A stretch of 64,000 nt of DNA from Sulfitobacter aestuariivivens (GCF_014763045.1 NZ_JACTAG010000003.1:62001-126000), one strand, 5' to 3'; numbered from the stretch's first letter, positions 1-8,035 are shown. Notes: generated from the letters alone by a model not told the origin. Numbers and translations: made by a program.

Positions 1-349
1 TGCCCTCTATTTCCAGCGGCGTCGCCACATTCTCAAGCGCCGTCATGGTGGGGATCAGATGAAAGGATTGAAACACGATCCCCATCCGCCCTCGCCGGAA
101 TCGCGACAATGCATCTTCGCTCATTAAGGTTAGGTTTTGGCCCAACGCCTCGACAGTGCCGCCTGTGGCTTGCTCCAACCCACCCAGAACCATCAGCAGC
201 GACGACTTTCCCGACCCGGACGGTCCCGTCAGCGCCACCGTCTCGCCTGCGTCTACCGTCATGGAAATACCACGCAGGATCTCAACCGCCCCGGCATTGC
301 CCTTGAGCGAAAGAACCACATCTTCAAGATGAAACACAGGGGTCGTCAT
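1..349 (-). CDS. ABC transporter ATP-binding protein (YbbA/LolD type), 3' end outside window
   Basis: This is the N-terminal part of an ABC ATPase, read leftward off the window edge. The ATG is at 349. Walker A (GPSGSGKS) lies at residues 42-49 and a Q-loop (GIVFQSFHLIP) follows; the signature and Walker B motifs are beyond the window. The gene is divergent from tesA with about 50 bp between them, the same arrangement as ybbA/tesA in E. coli. That context and the MacB/LolD-like sequence suggest an ATPase partnered with an FtsX-like permease, probably encoded further left. The ATPase call is certain; the exact subfamily is inferred. Confidence 0.85.
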   Translation of the reverse strand, partial: MTTPVFHLEDVVLSLKGNAGAVEILRGISMTVDAGETVALTGPSGSGKSSLLMVLGGLEQATGGTVEALGQNLTLMSEDALSRFRRGRMGIVFQSFHLIPTMTALENVATPLEIEG

Positions 350-400
350 GCGGTGCGGCCTTTTGCTAGGGTTGTCGTTCGATATGGAGGTTCTGAAAGC

Positions 401-1042
401 ATGCGCAAGGCGTTGATTGGGTTTGTTGTTCTATACGCGGGGGCGGTTCAGGCGGATCAGTCTGTGATCGTTGCGCTTGGAGACAGCCTGACGCAGGGTT
501 ATGGGCTGCCTGCCGAACAGGGATTTGTGCCGCAAATGCAAGGCTGGCTTGATGCCCAGGGGGCAGACGTTCGGCTGATCAATGCGGGGGTCTCAGGGGA
601 CACGACCGCGGGCGGATTGGCGCGGGTAGAGTGGACGCTGACGCCGGACGTCGATGGTATGATCGTCGCGCTGGGCGGAAACGATGTGCTGCGCGGCTTG
701 CCACCCGAAGAGGCGCGGCAAAACCTGGATGGCATTCTAAAGGCGGCGAAGGCCGCAGATGTCGTGGTGCTGCTGGTGGGCATGCAGGCTGGTGGCAATT
801 TTGGACCGGCCTACAAAACGCAGTTCGATGCGATCTATCCAGATCTCGCGGCGGCCTATGACGTGCACTTCGCCGAAAGCTTCTTTGTCGGATTGCATGA
901 GAATGGATCATTACCCGAGTTCGGGGCCCTATTGCCGCTCTTGCAGGCGGATCGTTTGCATCCCAACGCAGAAGGTGTCGCACAGATCGTTGCGGGGCTG
1001 GGGCCTTACGTCCTGCAACTGACCGAGGCAATAAAGGAGTGA
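401..1042 (+). CDS. tesA: Arylesterase / lysophospholipase TesA (GDSL family)
   Basis: This is a 213-residue SGNH/GDSL hydrolase, probably a periplasmic thioesterase/lysophospholipase I. A signal peptide ends near VQA-DQ (residue 18). The block I motif GDSLTQGYG places the nucleophile at Ser29; GGND supplies block III and DRLHPN gives Asp184 and His187. The ATG at 401 was chosen over upstream in-frame starts because it begins the signal peptide and is preceded by GGAGG at about 387-391. It is divergent from an ABC ATPase, as in other proteobacteria, and is followed four bases later by the SRAP gene, so the two may be co-transcribed. Confidence 0.93.
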   Translation: MRKALIGFVVLYAGAVQADQSVIVALGDSLTQGYGLPAEQGFVPQMQGWLDAQGADVRLINAGVSGDTTAGGLARVEWTLTPDVDGMIVALGGNDVLRGLPPEEARQNLDGILKAAKAADVVVLLVGMQAGGNFGPAYKTQFDAIYPDLAAAYDVHFAESFFVGLHENGSLPEFGALLPLLQADRLHPNAEGVAQIVAGLGPYVLQLTEAIKE

Positions 1043-1046
1043 TATT

Positions 1047-1664
1047 ATGCCGGGCCGCTTGTTCCTGACCTCTGAAATGGCAGCGCTTGGTGCGGTGCTG
1101 GGACAGGATATGGGCGATTTGGACGCGCAGGTGCCGCGCCAGAACATCGCCCCCGGCGAGCAGATCGTCACCCTCACATCGGAGGGGTTCCAGCAGATGC
1201 GCTGGGGGATCATTCCGGTAGGCCGCGTTAATGCGCGCGGACGTCCGGTCATGGAAACACTGATCAACGCCCGATCAGAAACCGTGTTTGCCAAAACCGC
1301 TTTCGCTGGTGTCGGGCGTGCCGTTGTTCCTGCAAATGGCTGGTATGAATGGACCGGTGAGAAGCGGCGCAAGACCGCTTGGCGGATCCGGCCATCTGAC
1401 GCAGTTTTTTTGTGGTTTGCGGCCATCACGGATGTTTGGAAAGCACCGGGCGGCTTGCACGTGGCGCAGGTGGCAACGGTGACATGCCCGCCAAATGCAG
1501 ACGTCGCGCCGATCCATCATCGCATGGGGGTTCTGTTGGAGCAGGGCGATATCCCGTTTTGGCTGGAAGGGAACGAGCAAGAGGTGACCTCTTTGATGAC
1601 GCCTTGGCCAGAAGGGCGGTTGGTGATCGAAGAGGCAACCGGGGTCGATTGGGAGGGGGCGTAG
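1047..1664 (+). CDS. SRAP (YedK/HMCES-like) protein lacking catalytic Cys2
   Basis: This is a 205-residue SOS-response-associated peptidase (SRAP) family protein. Family members recognise abasic sites in single-stranded DNA and crosslink to them through Cys2. The other active-site landmarks are visible: Asn74 in LINARSET, Glu101 in GWYEWTG and His157/158 in IHHRMG. However, the protein begins Met-Pro-Gly-Arg instead of Met-Cys-Gly-Arg, so the crosslinking cysteine is replaced by proline. GGAG sits seven bases upstream of the ATG, and no alternative start restores a cysteine. It could bind abasic DNA without crosslinking, or use another chemistry. It follows tesA by four bases. Confidence 0.85.
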   Translation: MPGRLFLTSEMAALGAVLGQDMGDLDAQVPRQNIAPGEQIVTLTSEGFQQMRWGIIPVGRVNARGRPVMETLINARSETVFAKTAFAGVGRAVVPANGWYEWTGEKRRKTAWRIRPSDAVFLWFAAITDVWKAPGGLHVAQVATVTCPPNADVAPIHHRMGVLLEQGDIPFWLEGNEQEVTSLMTPWPEGRLVIEEATGVDWEGA

Positions 1665-1711
1665 CCAGACCCGTTGGGCGGGTTGCCCGGGCTCGTGGAT
1701 GCTGAGCCACC

Positions 1712-1741
1712 AAAAAAAGCGGGAACCGCAGTCCCCGCTTT
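1712..1741 (-). terminator. Rho-independent terminator of the cold-shock gene
   Basis: The inverted repeat AAAGCGGG / CCCGCTTT (1716-1723 and 1734-1741) is followed on the minus strand by a run of seven T residues. It lies just downstream of the minus-strand cold-shock gene and also separates it from the convergent SRAP gene. Confidence 0.8.
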
Positions 1742-1762
1742 CTCAAATCTCTCAAAGGCGCG

Positions 1763-1969
1763 TCAGGCCAGTGCGATATTCGCCGCGCTTTCACGGCCAT
1801 CACGGCCCGCTTCCACGTCAAATGTAACTTTCTGGTTGTCGGCCAGCCCGGTCAGCCCCGCACGTTCGACTGCCGAAATGTGGACAAAGATATCTTTGCC
1901 GCCGCCATCCGGGGCGATAAAGCCATAGCCCTTTGTTGTGTTGAACCATTTTACGGTGCCAGTTGCCAT
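1763..1969 (-). CDS. Cold-shock domain protein (CspA family)
   Basis: This is a 68-residue single cold-shock domain. The RNA-binding motifs RNP1 (KGYGFIAP) and RNP2 (DIFVHIS) are intact, as is the N-terminal GTVKWFN. Such proteins bind single-stranded RNA or DNA and act as RNA chaperones. The roughly 280 bp upstream region to preT is long for this neighbourhood and would hold the promoter and a 5' leader, although no cold-box was identified. A near-identical paralogue lies at 15895-16101, differing at only a few positions, which suggests duplication within the genome. Confidence 0.95.
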   Translation of the reverse strand: MATGTVKWFNTTKGYGFIAPDGGGKDIFVHISAVERAGLTGLADNQKVTFDVEAGRDGRESAANIALA

Positions 1970-2174
1970 GACCCCATTCTCCTATTTGTTCCTGCCCACG
2001 GAATGCGGCAGCGCGGCTCTTGGAAGATTGTCGTGCTGAGCCGTATGGAGCAGTCATCGCAAGTCTTACGCGTAGCACGGTCGATATTGCGACGCCCAAA
2101 GTCTAAAGCAAGCAATTTTCAACCACACCGATCAACAGGCGGGGGTCCGCGCATGAAAATTGAGCAGGCAGAAT

Positions 2175-2190
2175 TTTACCAGTTGATAAA
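2175..2190. promoter_or_regulatory. Putative RutR-type operator upstream of preTA
   Basis: The palindrome TTTACCA-GT-TGATAAA has one mismatch between arms. Counting flanking A/T bases, symmetry extends over 2172-2193. It resembles the E. coli RutR box TTGACCAnnTGGTCAA and matches the palindrome before the amidohydrolase gene at 6290-6305. It lies about 57 bp before the preT start, where a repressor could act. A RutR-like TetR gene is nearby at 5565-6182. The operator role is inferred. Confidence 0.6.
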
Positions 2191-2247
2191 ATTTCTGATC
2201 CGTGAGAGCGTTTTGATATCGATACACACACCAGTGAAAGGCCGCCC

Positions 2248-3579
2248 ATGCCAGCAGACGTCTTTGAGCCCGGAATCAAGAGTGCACGGCTGGAACCTGC
2301 CGCCTATGAGACACACTTCGAGGATTTGCATCCGCCACTTGATGACCACGAGGCGCTGGTTGCTGCTGATCGCTGCTACTTTTGCCATGATGCCCCATGT
2401 ATCACAGCCTGTCCGACCGACATCGATATTCCGCTGTTCATCCGCCAAATCGCAACGGGCACGCCGGATGCGGCCGCTAAGACGATCCTGACACAAAACA
2501 TCATGGGCGGAATGTGCGCCCGTGTCTGCCCTACCGAAACACTGTGCGAAGAGGTTTGCGTGCGTGAGGTGGCCGAGGGCAAGCCGGTGCTGATTGGCCA
2601 GTTGCAACGCTATGCCACGGACCATCTGCAACGTCAGGGCACCCATCCGTTCGTGCGTTCTGCGTCTACTGGCAAAACGGTGGCCGTGGTTGGTGCGGGT
2701 CCGGCCGGGCTTTCCTGCGCGCACCGTCTGGCAATGCACGGGCATGACGTGGTCGTCATGGACGCAGCCCCCAAACCCGGTGGGCTTAATGAATACGGCA
2801 TTGCCGCATACAAGACGCCGAACCAATTCGCCCAGGCCGAAGTGGCGTGGCTGTTGCAAATCGGTGGCATCGAAATCCGTCACGAGACAGCGCTGGGCAA
2901 GGACATGACCCTTGCCGCATTGCGCGAAGGCTTTGACGCGGTTTTTCTTGCCACGGGCCTGGGCGGGGTCAATGCGCTTGGGATCGACGGGGATGACAAG
3001 GAAGGTGTGACAGACGCGGTGGATTTCATCGCTGAGTTGCGGCAAGCCAGCGATCTGGCGCAGGTCCCGATCGGTCGCGATGTTGTTGTCATCGGCGGCG
3101 GAATGACGGCGGTGGATGCCGCTGTGCAGGCCAAGTTGCTGGGCGCCTTGAACGTGACGCTGGTCTATCGCCGGGGCCGCGACCGCATGAACGCCTCCGT
3201 GTTCGAGCAGGACCTGGCCGCTTCAAAAGGCGTGCGGATTGTGACCCATGCGGTACCCACTGCGATGCATGGCAACGGTGCGGTCCGCGAGATCGAATTC
3301 GAGTATGTCGACAACCAGATGCGCGGTACGGGGCAGACACTAAGGTTGCCGGCGGATCAGATTTTCAGGGCAATTGGCCAGACGCTGAAAGGCGACGACC
3401 TGCCTGATCTGGAGGGACGCAAGATCAAGGTCGCAAGCGCCGGGCAGACATCACTTCAGGGTGTTTGGGCCGGCGGGGATTGTGCCTCTGGCGGCGATGA
3501 TCTCACGGTGACGGCGGTGGCCGAAGGGCGCGATGCGGCCGAAGACATGCATAACACTTTGATGGGGGACGATGGGTAA
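2248..3579 (+). CDS. preT: NAD-dependent dihydropyrimidine dehydrogenase subunit PreT
   Basis: This 443-residue flavoprotein is the electron-input subunit of dihydropyrimidine dehydrogenase, which reduces uracil and thymine at the 5,6 bond. The N-terminal GltD-like region carries cysteine clusters for Fe-S centres (CYFCHDAPCITACP and MCARVCPTETLCEEVC). An FAD-binding motif (VVGAGPAGLSC) near residue 148 and an NAD(P)-binding motif (VVIGGGMTAVDAA) near residue 282 follow. Length and architecture fit PreT. The partner gene preA follows 27 bp downstream. A RutR-like operator precedes the gene. Confidence 0.93.
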   Translation: MPADVFEPGIKSARLEPAAYETHFEDLHPPLDDHEALVAADRCYFCHDAPCITACPTDIDIPLFIRQIATGTPDAAAKTILTQNIMGGMCARVCPTETLCEEVCVREVAEGKPVLIGQLQRYATDHLQRQGTHPFVRSASTGKTVAVVGAGPAGLSCAHRLAMHGHDVVVMDAAPKPGGLNEYGIAAYKTPNQFAQAEVAWLLQIGGIEIRHETALGKDMTLAALREGFDAVFLATGLGGVNALGIDGDDKEGVTDAVDFIAELRQASDLAQVPIGRDVVVIGGGMTAVDAAVQAKLLGALNVTLVYRRGRDRMNASVFEQDLAASKGVRIVTHAVPTAMHGNGAVREIEFEYVDNQMRGTGQTLRLPADQIFRAIGQTLKGDDLPDLEGRKIKVASAGQTSLQGVWAGGDCASGGDDLTVTAVAEGRDAAEDMHNTLMGDDG

Positions 3580-3590
3580 CACCGCCCATC
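3571..3590. repeat. Hairpin between preT and preA
   Basis: GATGGG and CCCATC arms separated by eight bases form a small hairpin that includes the preT stop codon. The sequence, including the adjacent CCTACGGG, resembles short intergenic repeats I recall from Rhodobacteraceae. It lies in the 27-bp gap before preA and could tune the ratio of the two subunits, but this is speculative. Confidence 0.45.
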
Positions 3591-3606
3591 CTACGGGAGA
3601 CGTAAT

Positions 3607-4911
3607 ATGGCTGATCTGACGAGCAATTTCCTGGGGATCACATCCCCCAATCCATTTTGGCTGGCTTCCGCGCCACCGACAGACAAGGAATACAACGTTC
3701 GCCGCGCGTTTGAGGCTGGCTGGGGCGGGGTTGTCTGGAAAACGCTCGGGTCCGAAGGACCGCCGGTGGTCAACGTCAATGGGCCCCGGTATGGCGCAAT
3801 CTATGGTGCGGATCGGAGACTTTTGGGGCTCAACAACATCGAATTGATCACGGACCGGGATCTTTACACCAATCTTGAAGAGATCAAGCGCGTCAAAGCC
3901 GACTATCCTGACCGGGCAATCATCGTCTCAATCATGGTGCCCTGTGAAGAGGGCGCGTGGAAAGCTATCCTTCCGCTGGTCGAGGAAACCGGCGCAGATG
4001 GCATTGAACTGAACTTTGGCTGCCCCCACGGGATGAGCGAGCGGGGCATGGGTGCGGCTGTCGGACAGGTGCCGGAATACATCGAAATGGTGACCCGATG
4101 GTGCAAGCAGTATTATTCAAAGCCGGTCATCGTGAAACTGACACCGAACATCACCGATGTGCGCAAACCCGCCGCCGCTGCCAAGGCCGGTGGGGCGGAT
4201 GCGGTTTCACTGATCAATACGATCAATTCGATCACCTCGGTCAACCTCGACACGATGTCGCCGGAACCTTCGATTGACGGCAAGGGATCGCACGGTGGCT
4301 ATTGCGGGCCTGCGGTGAAACCGATTGCAATGTCCATGGTTTCGGAAATTGCGCGCAATCCGGAAACTCACGGACTGCCGATTTCGGGCATCGGGGGCAT
4401 CACCACATGGCGTGACGCGGCAGAATTCATCACACTGGGCTGTGGCAATGTGCAGGTCTGCACGGCGGCCATGACCTATGGTTTTAAGATCGTACAAGAG
4501 ATGATCAGCGGCCTGTCCGAATGGATGGACGAGAAAGGCCACACCAGCATTGACGATTTCTGCGGCGCAGCCGTGCCCAATGTAACGGATTGGCAGTACC
4601 TCAACCTGAATTACGTCGCCAAAGCCAAGATTGATCAGGAACTGTGCATTTCATGTGGCCGTTGCTTCGCCGCTTGCGAGGATACGAGCCATCAGGCGAT
4701 TGCCATGTCCAATGACCGCACCTTTACCGTAATCGATGAGGAATGCGTGGCTTGTAACCTGTGCGTCAATGTCTGCCCGGTGGAAGACTGCATTACCATG
4801 GAAGCGATGAGGCCCGGCGAAACGGATCCGCGTACAGGCGACGTGGTCCAGCCGGAGTACGCAAACTGGACCACCCATCCCAACAATCCTGCAGCAAAAG
4901 CAGCAGAATAG
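3607..4911 (+). CDS. preA: NAD-dependent dihydropyrimidine dehydrogenase subunit PreA
   Basis: This 434-residue catalytic subunit of dihydropyrimidine dehydrogenase reduces uracil or thymine to the dihydro form. The N-terminal three quarters is an FMN-binding TIM barrel of the dihydroorotate dehydrogenase type; the region around NFGCPHGMSERGMG carries the expected active-site cysteine. The C-terminus holds two 4Fe-4S ferredoxin motifs (CISCGRCFAAC and CVACNLCVNVCP). An AGGAG-like sequence (ACGGGAGA) precedes the ATG. It forms an operon with preT and is convergent with the next gene, with three bases between. Confidence 0.95.
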   Translation: MADLTSNFLGITSPNPFWLASAPPTDKEYNVRRAFEAGWGGVVWKTLGSEGPPVVNVNGPRYGAIYGADRRLLGLNNIELITDRDLYTNLEEIKRVKADYPDRAIIVSIMVPCEEGAWKAILPLVEETGADGIELNFGCPHGMSERGMGAAVGQVPEYIEMVTRWCKQYYSKPVIVKLTPNITDVRKPAAAAKAGGADAVSLINTINSITSVNLDTMSPEPSIDGKGSHGGYCGPAVKPIAMSMVSEIARNPETHGLPISGIGGITTWRDAAEFITLGCGNVQVCTAAMTYGFKIVQEMISGLSEWMDEKGHTSIDDFCGAAVPNVTDWQYLNLNYVAKAKIDQELCISCGRCFAACEDTSHQAIAMSNDRTFTVIDEECVACNLCVNVCPVEDCITMEAMRPGETDPRTGDVVQPEYANWTTHPNNPAAKAAE

Positions 4912-4914
4912 GCG

Positions 4915-5370
4915 TCACCCACGGCCCGACATCATCTTGAGAAAGGGCGATGTCGGTAGCGGGTCGGGCATTTGTATTTCGATCGCCTGCGCTGCGGGGG
5001 CAGAGGGGACAAGGCCGGCCGGGGACCGCAGGCTGCTATCTTGGTCGTTGGGCTGAACCGTCGCTGAGGCGTCGCTTTCGCGTGATTGGGCGCCGACTAC
5101 GGAATTGGCCGTGGCATTTGGCGGGCGTTCGGTGCGGAGAGCATCGCGACGGTCGCTCAGCACCGCTTGCTGGCTGGCCGACCCTATACTGCGCCCCTGA
5201 CCGGAACCCGTTCCGGTATAGGAGGCTGCGTTTCCCGCGCCCCGTGCCGTGCTACCAGTCTGTGCCGGTGTTACGGCGTGTATGGTCAGAGGCGCAACAG
5301 GCCCCTCCGTGGCCGCCTGCGGTGCTGAAGGCACCGACGCAAATGGATTTGTAAGCAGAATAGAAGACAT
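4915..5370 (-). CDS. Hypothetical protein, Ala/Ser/Pro-rich, probably disordered
   Basis: This is a 151-residue protein with no recognised domain. It is rich in Ala, Ser, Pro, Gly and Gln, with few large hydrophobic residues, and is predicted by eye to be mostly disordered. There is no signal peptide or membrane segment. The start at 5370 was preferred to an earlier in-frame ATG because AAGGAGCGGG stands just before it. The opening MSSILLTNP is faintly reminiscent of flagellin N-termini, but the rest does not fit. It sits between preA and the TetR gene, convergent with preA, so it need not belong to the pyrimidine operon. Confidence 0.6.
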   Translation of the reverse strand: MSSILLTNPFASVPSAPQAATEGPVAPLTIHAVTPAQTGSTARGAGNAASYTGTGSGQGRSIGSASQQAVLSDRRDALRTERPPNATANSVVGAQSRESDASATVQPNDQDSSLRSPAGLVPSAPAAQAIEIQMPDPLPTSPFLKMMSGRG

Positions 5371-5564
5371 TTCCCGCTCCTTGCTGTCTGTCAAAGGAGC
5401 CCACACCCAGTTCACGTAGTGCCACGAAGAAATGAATAAGGATTTAACGCGAAAAATCGAAGAAGAATGGTCTCGCGCAACCTGACACCGGATGAGCGCC
5501 TGACGTCAGGGGCGAAGGGCAAAGAACTCGCTGCGATCTGTGTTTTGAACCTATTTTCAGTCCC

Positions 5565-6182
5565 TTAGAGGGCAAGCAATTTGCCAAACATCGTCTGCAA
5601 ATGTGCCGATGCGCGCGCGTGCGGATCTTGCTCGCCTGGCAGTAACACATTCACCTGCACCTCAAAGTCAGCGTAATGCTGTGTGGTCGCCCAGATTGAG
5701 AAAATCAGGTGCTGCGGGTCCAGCGGCGGCAGTCTGCCTGCGTCAATCCATCCCTGGATGACGTTGCATTTCTCGTCAAAGAGCGGACGCAGACCTGTTT
5801 CAAGATCTGGCCGCATACGTGGCGCCCCTTGCAAGATTTCACCCGCAAAAAGGCGACTTTCACGTGGCAGATCCCGCGCCATATCGACCTTGCGTTGGAC
5901 GTAAGCTAGAATCTCGGCCTGCGGGTCGCCAGCCGCATTCATTGCGCGCAATGGGTCCAGCCAGGTTTCCATCAACTGGTTCAACAAGGTGACATGAATG
6001 TCCTCTTTTCCGTCGAAGTAATAAAGGATGTTGGGCTTGCTCAGCCCGGCGCTACCGGCAATCTGGTCCAGCGTCGACCCGCGATACCCATGGCGCGAAA
6101 AAACTTCCAGCGCGGCATCCAGAATCGTGCGACGGTTACGCAATTGAATGCGACTTGGTTTCTTGGGCGCTCCATCGGGCAA
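5565..6182 (-). CDS. rutR: TetR-family regulator, RutR-like
   Basis: This 205-residue regulator has an N-terminal TetR helix-turn-helix (roughly residues 16-62, including TLDQIAGSAGLSKPNILYYF) and a C-terminal ligand domain resembling that of RutR, the uracil/thymine-responsive repressor. It is divergent from the amidohydrolase gene and lies within a pyrimidine degradation region. The shared intergenic region holds TTTACCA-AA-TGGTAAA, close to the known RutR box. Together these make a role as local pyrimidine-responsive regulator likely. The symbol rests on similarity and context, not proof of orthology. Confidence 0.8.
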   Translation of the reverse strand: MPDGAPKKPSRIQLRNRRTILDAALEVFSRHGYRGSTLDQIAGSAGLSKPNILYYFDGKEDIHVTLLNQLMETWLDPLRAMNAAGDPQAEILAYVQRKVDMARDLPRESRLFAGEILQGAPRMRPDLETGLRPLFDEKCNVIQGWIDAGRLPPLDPQHLIFSIWATTQHYADFEVQVNVLLPGEQDPHARASAHLQTMFGKLLAL

Positions 6183-6289
6183 CGGCGGTCTCCGGGTCGG
6201 TTTTTGGGCAGGGGAACCAAATTTTCTCCCCCTCAGCGGCCCTCTTAAAAGCAGTCCTTGACAGACACCAGTCTAGCCGTAATCGTGGA

Positions 6290-6305
6290 TTTACCAAATG
6301 GTAAA
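6290..6305. promoter_or_regulatory. Putative RutR-type operator upstream of the amidohydrolase operon
   Basis: TTTACCA-AA-TGGTAAA is a perfect inverted repeat with 7-bp arms. It differs from the E. coli RutR box TTGACCAnnTGGTCAA by one base per arm. It lies 32 bp before the amidohydrolase start, where bound repressor would block transcription, and about 107 bp from the regulator's own start codon. It shares its arms with the site at 2175-2190. Confidence 0.7.
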
Positions 6306-6337
6306 ATTTTTATCCCCTCGCCTGCAAGGAGCATGTC

Positions 6338-7588
6338 ATGGCCGCACCCGGAGAGAACCTGAAAATCGACCCGGATCGGTTGTGGGACAGCCTTATGGAA
6401 ATGGCCAAGATCGGCCCAGGTGTGGCAGGCGGGAACAACCGCCAGACCTTGACGGATGAAGACGGCGAGGGCCGTGCACTTTTTCAAAGGTGGTGCGAGG
6501 ACGCTGGCTGTACCATGGGGCTGGACCAGATGGGCAACATGTTTGCGCGCCGTGAAGGGGAAGACCCGGACGCGCTGCCGGTTTACGTGGGCTCGCATCT
6601 GGACACACAGCCTACGGGCGGAAAATATGACGGTGTGCTTGGTGTCTTGGGTGGGCTTGAGATTATTCGAACGCTGAACGATCTGGGCATCAAAACCCGT
6701 CATCCCATCGTGGTGACAAACTTTACCAACGAGGAAGGCACTCGCTATGCGCCTGCCATGCTCTCTTCGGGGGTCTTTGCGGGCATTCACACGCAGGACT
6801 GGGCCTATGCCCGCGAAGATACGGACGGCAAAAAGTTCGGTGACGAACTCAGTCGCATCGGTTGGCGCGGCGATGAAGAGGTCGGCGCGCGTAAGATGCG
6901 TGCGTTTTTTGAGCTGCACATTGAGCAGGGTCCTATCCTCGAGGCTGAGGGAAAAGACATCGGGGTGGTGACACATGGTCAGGGGTTAAGCTGGACGCAG
7001 GTGACCGTTACAGGCAAGGATTCGCATACCGGCTCGACGCCGATGCCGATGCGCAAGAACGCTGGATTGGGAATGGCGCGAATCCTTGAGAAAGTGGATG
7101 AGATTGCCTGGTCGCACAAGCCTCACGCGGTCGGCGCGGCGGGGCATATCGACGTGTATCCCAACTCGCGCAATGTGATCCCCGGCAAGGTGGTATTTAC
7201 GGTCGATTTCCGATCGCCCGATCTGAGCGTCATTGAAGACATGGAAGCGCGGCTGCGCGTTGAAGGCGGAAAAATCGCGGACGAGATGGGCCTAGAGATT
7301 GAATTTGAAAAGGTCGGCGGTTTTGATCCGGTGACCTTTGATGAAGGATGCGTCACAGCCGTGCGCGCTGCCGCAGAGCGGCTGGGATACTCGCATATGA
7401 ACCTGATTTCGGGTGCTGGGCATGATGCCTGCTGGATTAACCGAGTAGCCCCCACAGCGATGGTAATGTGCCCTTGTGTCGACGGACTTTCGCATAACGA
7501 GGCCGAAGAGATCAGCCGCGAATGGGCCCAAGCCGGTGCGGACGTGCTGATGCATGCGGTGGTGGAAACGGCGGAGGTTGTCGGGTGA
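6338..7588 (+). CDS. pydC: N-carbamoyl-beta-alanine amidohydrolase (beta-ureidopropionase), M20 family
   Basis: This 416-residue zinc-dependent amidohydrolase belongs to the M20 allantoate/N-carbamoyl amino acid hydrolase family. Metal-site motifs visible are SHLDTQPTGGKYDG, the NEEGTRYAP acidic pair, HIEQGP and the C-terminal AGHDACW. In this setting it should cleave N-carbamoyl-beta-alanine to beta-alanine, CO2 and ammonia, the last step of reductive pyrimidine degradation. An AAGGAG sequence precedes the ATG. It opens an apparent operon with dihydropyrimidinase and the ABC importer. An allantoate or hydantoin-derived substrate cannot be excluded from sequence alone. Confidence 0.88.
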   Translation: MAAPGENLKIDPDRLWDSLMEMAKIGPGVAGGNNRQTLTDEDGEGRALFQRWCEDAGCTMGLDQMGNMFARREGEDPDALPVYVGSHLDTQPTGGKYDGVLGVLGGLEIIRTLNDLGIKTRHPIVVTNFTNEEGTRYAPAMLSSGVFAGIHTQDWAYAREDTDGKKFGDELSRIGWRGDEEVGARKMRAFFELHIEQGPILEAEGKDIGVVTHGQGLSWTQVTVTGKDSHTGSTPMPMRKNAGLGMARILEKVDEIAWSHKPHAVGAAGHIDVYPNSRNVIPGKVVFTVDFRSPDLSVIEDMEARLRVEGGKIADEMGLEIEFEKVGGFDPVTFDEGCVTAVRAAAERLGYSHMNLISGAGHDACWINRVAPTAMVMCPCVDGLSHNEAEEISREWAQAGADVLMHAVVETAEVVG

Positions 7589-7597
7589 AGCTGGGTG

Positions 7598-7641
7598 CGT
7601 TTTCTTTGAAAGAAAACGGTCGGAATTTCTCAAAAATTCCG
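7598..7641. repeat. Twin hairpins in the pyrimidine operon
   Basis: Two adjacent inverted repeats stand between genes. The first, 7598-7618, is a perfect 10-bp-arm palindrome around one central G (CGTTTTCTTT / AAAGAAAACG). The second, 7621-7641, has arms CGGAATTT and AAATTCCG. They follow the amidohydrolase gene and end nine bases before the next start codon. They may act as an mRNA processing or stability element, or be a repeat family member. Confidence 0.65.
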
Positions 7642-7649
7642 GTGCGTGC

Positions 7650-7973
7650 ATGACGGCGCAAGGCCATTCGATAGCCGGGCGCATTGATGCTTTGGTAGAT
7701 GCAGAGGTGTCCGAGGCGTTGATGAGTGCTGACGTTGTAGCGCGACGCACAGCGCAGGAATTTGCCCTGGTCCGGCGCATCCCGCGCGAGGTGACGGTGA
7801 CCTTTTCCGGTGGCATCACGCAGCGCTGCTGGTCCGTGGCGAAAGGCGATGGCACATATCGGGTGGTCTACCTGCCTACGGCAGAGTACTTTTCGCTCTG
7901 CGTAGAGAGCGACTTTGGTCCACTGGACATTGGTGTGCATGGGCCTGCGTTGGGGTGTTTTGGATCGGTTTAA
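7650..7973 (+). CDS. Hypothetical 107-residue protein within the pyrimidine operon
   Basis: This small soluble protein has no signal peptide, membrane segment or motif that I recognise. The first half looks helical and acidic (MTAQGHSIAGRIDALVDAEV); the second half looks beta-rich, with hydrophobic stretches around RVVYLPTAEYFSLCVESDF. The ATG at 7650 is preferred over earlier in-frame non-ATG starts, which lie in the hairpin region. It is co-directional with, and sits between, two pathway enzyme genes, so it may be an accessory or regulatory protein of pyrimidine degradation. Function unknown. Confidence 0.6.
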   Translation: MTAQGHSIAGRIDALVDAEVSEALMSADVVARRTAQEFALVRRIPREVTVTFSGGITQRCWSVAKGDGTYRVVYLPTAEYFSLCVESDFGPLDIGVHGPALGCFGSV

Positions 7974-8035
7974 CTTTCGGGGCTCTGCCCCGGACCCCGG
8001 AGTTTATCCGGAAAGATGAAGATGGGAGTGACACG

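Noticed and set aside
2176-3045. A 289-codon minus-strand frame across preT
   Set aside because: It is antisense to a well-supported enzyme gene and covers the RutR-like operator; no motif supports it.
4915-5370. Flagellin, because of the opening MSSILLTNP
   Set aside because: The resemblance stops after a few residues; the rest is a disordered, Pro-rich sequence without flagellin domains.
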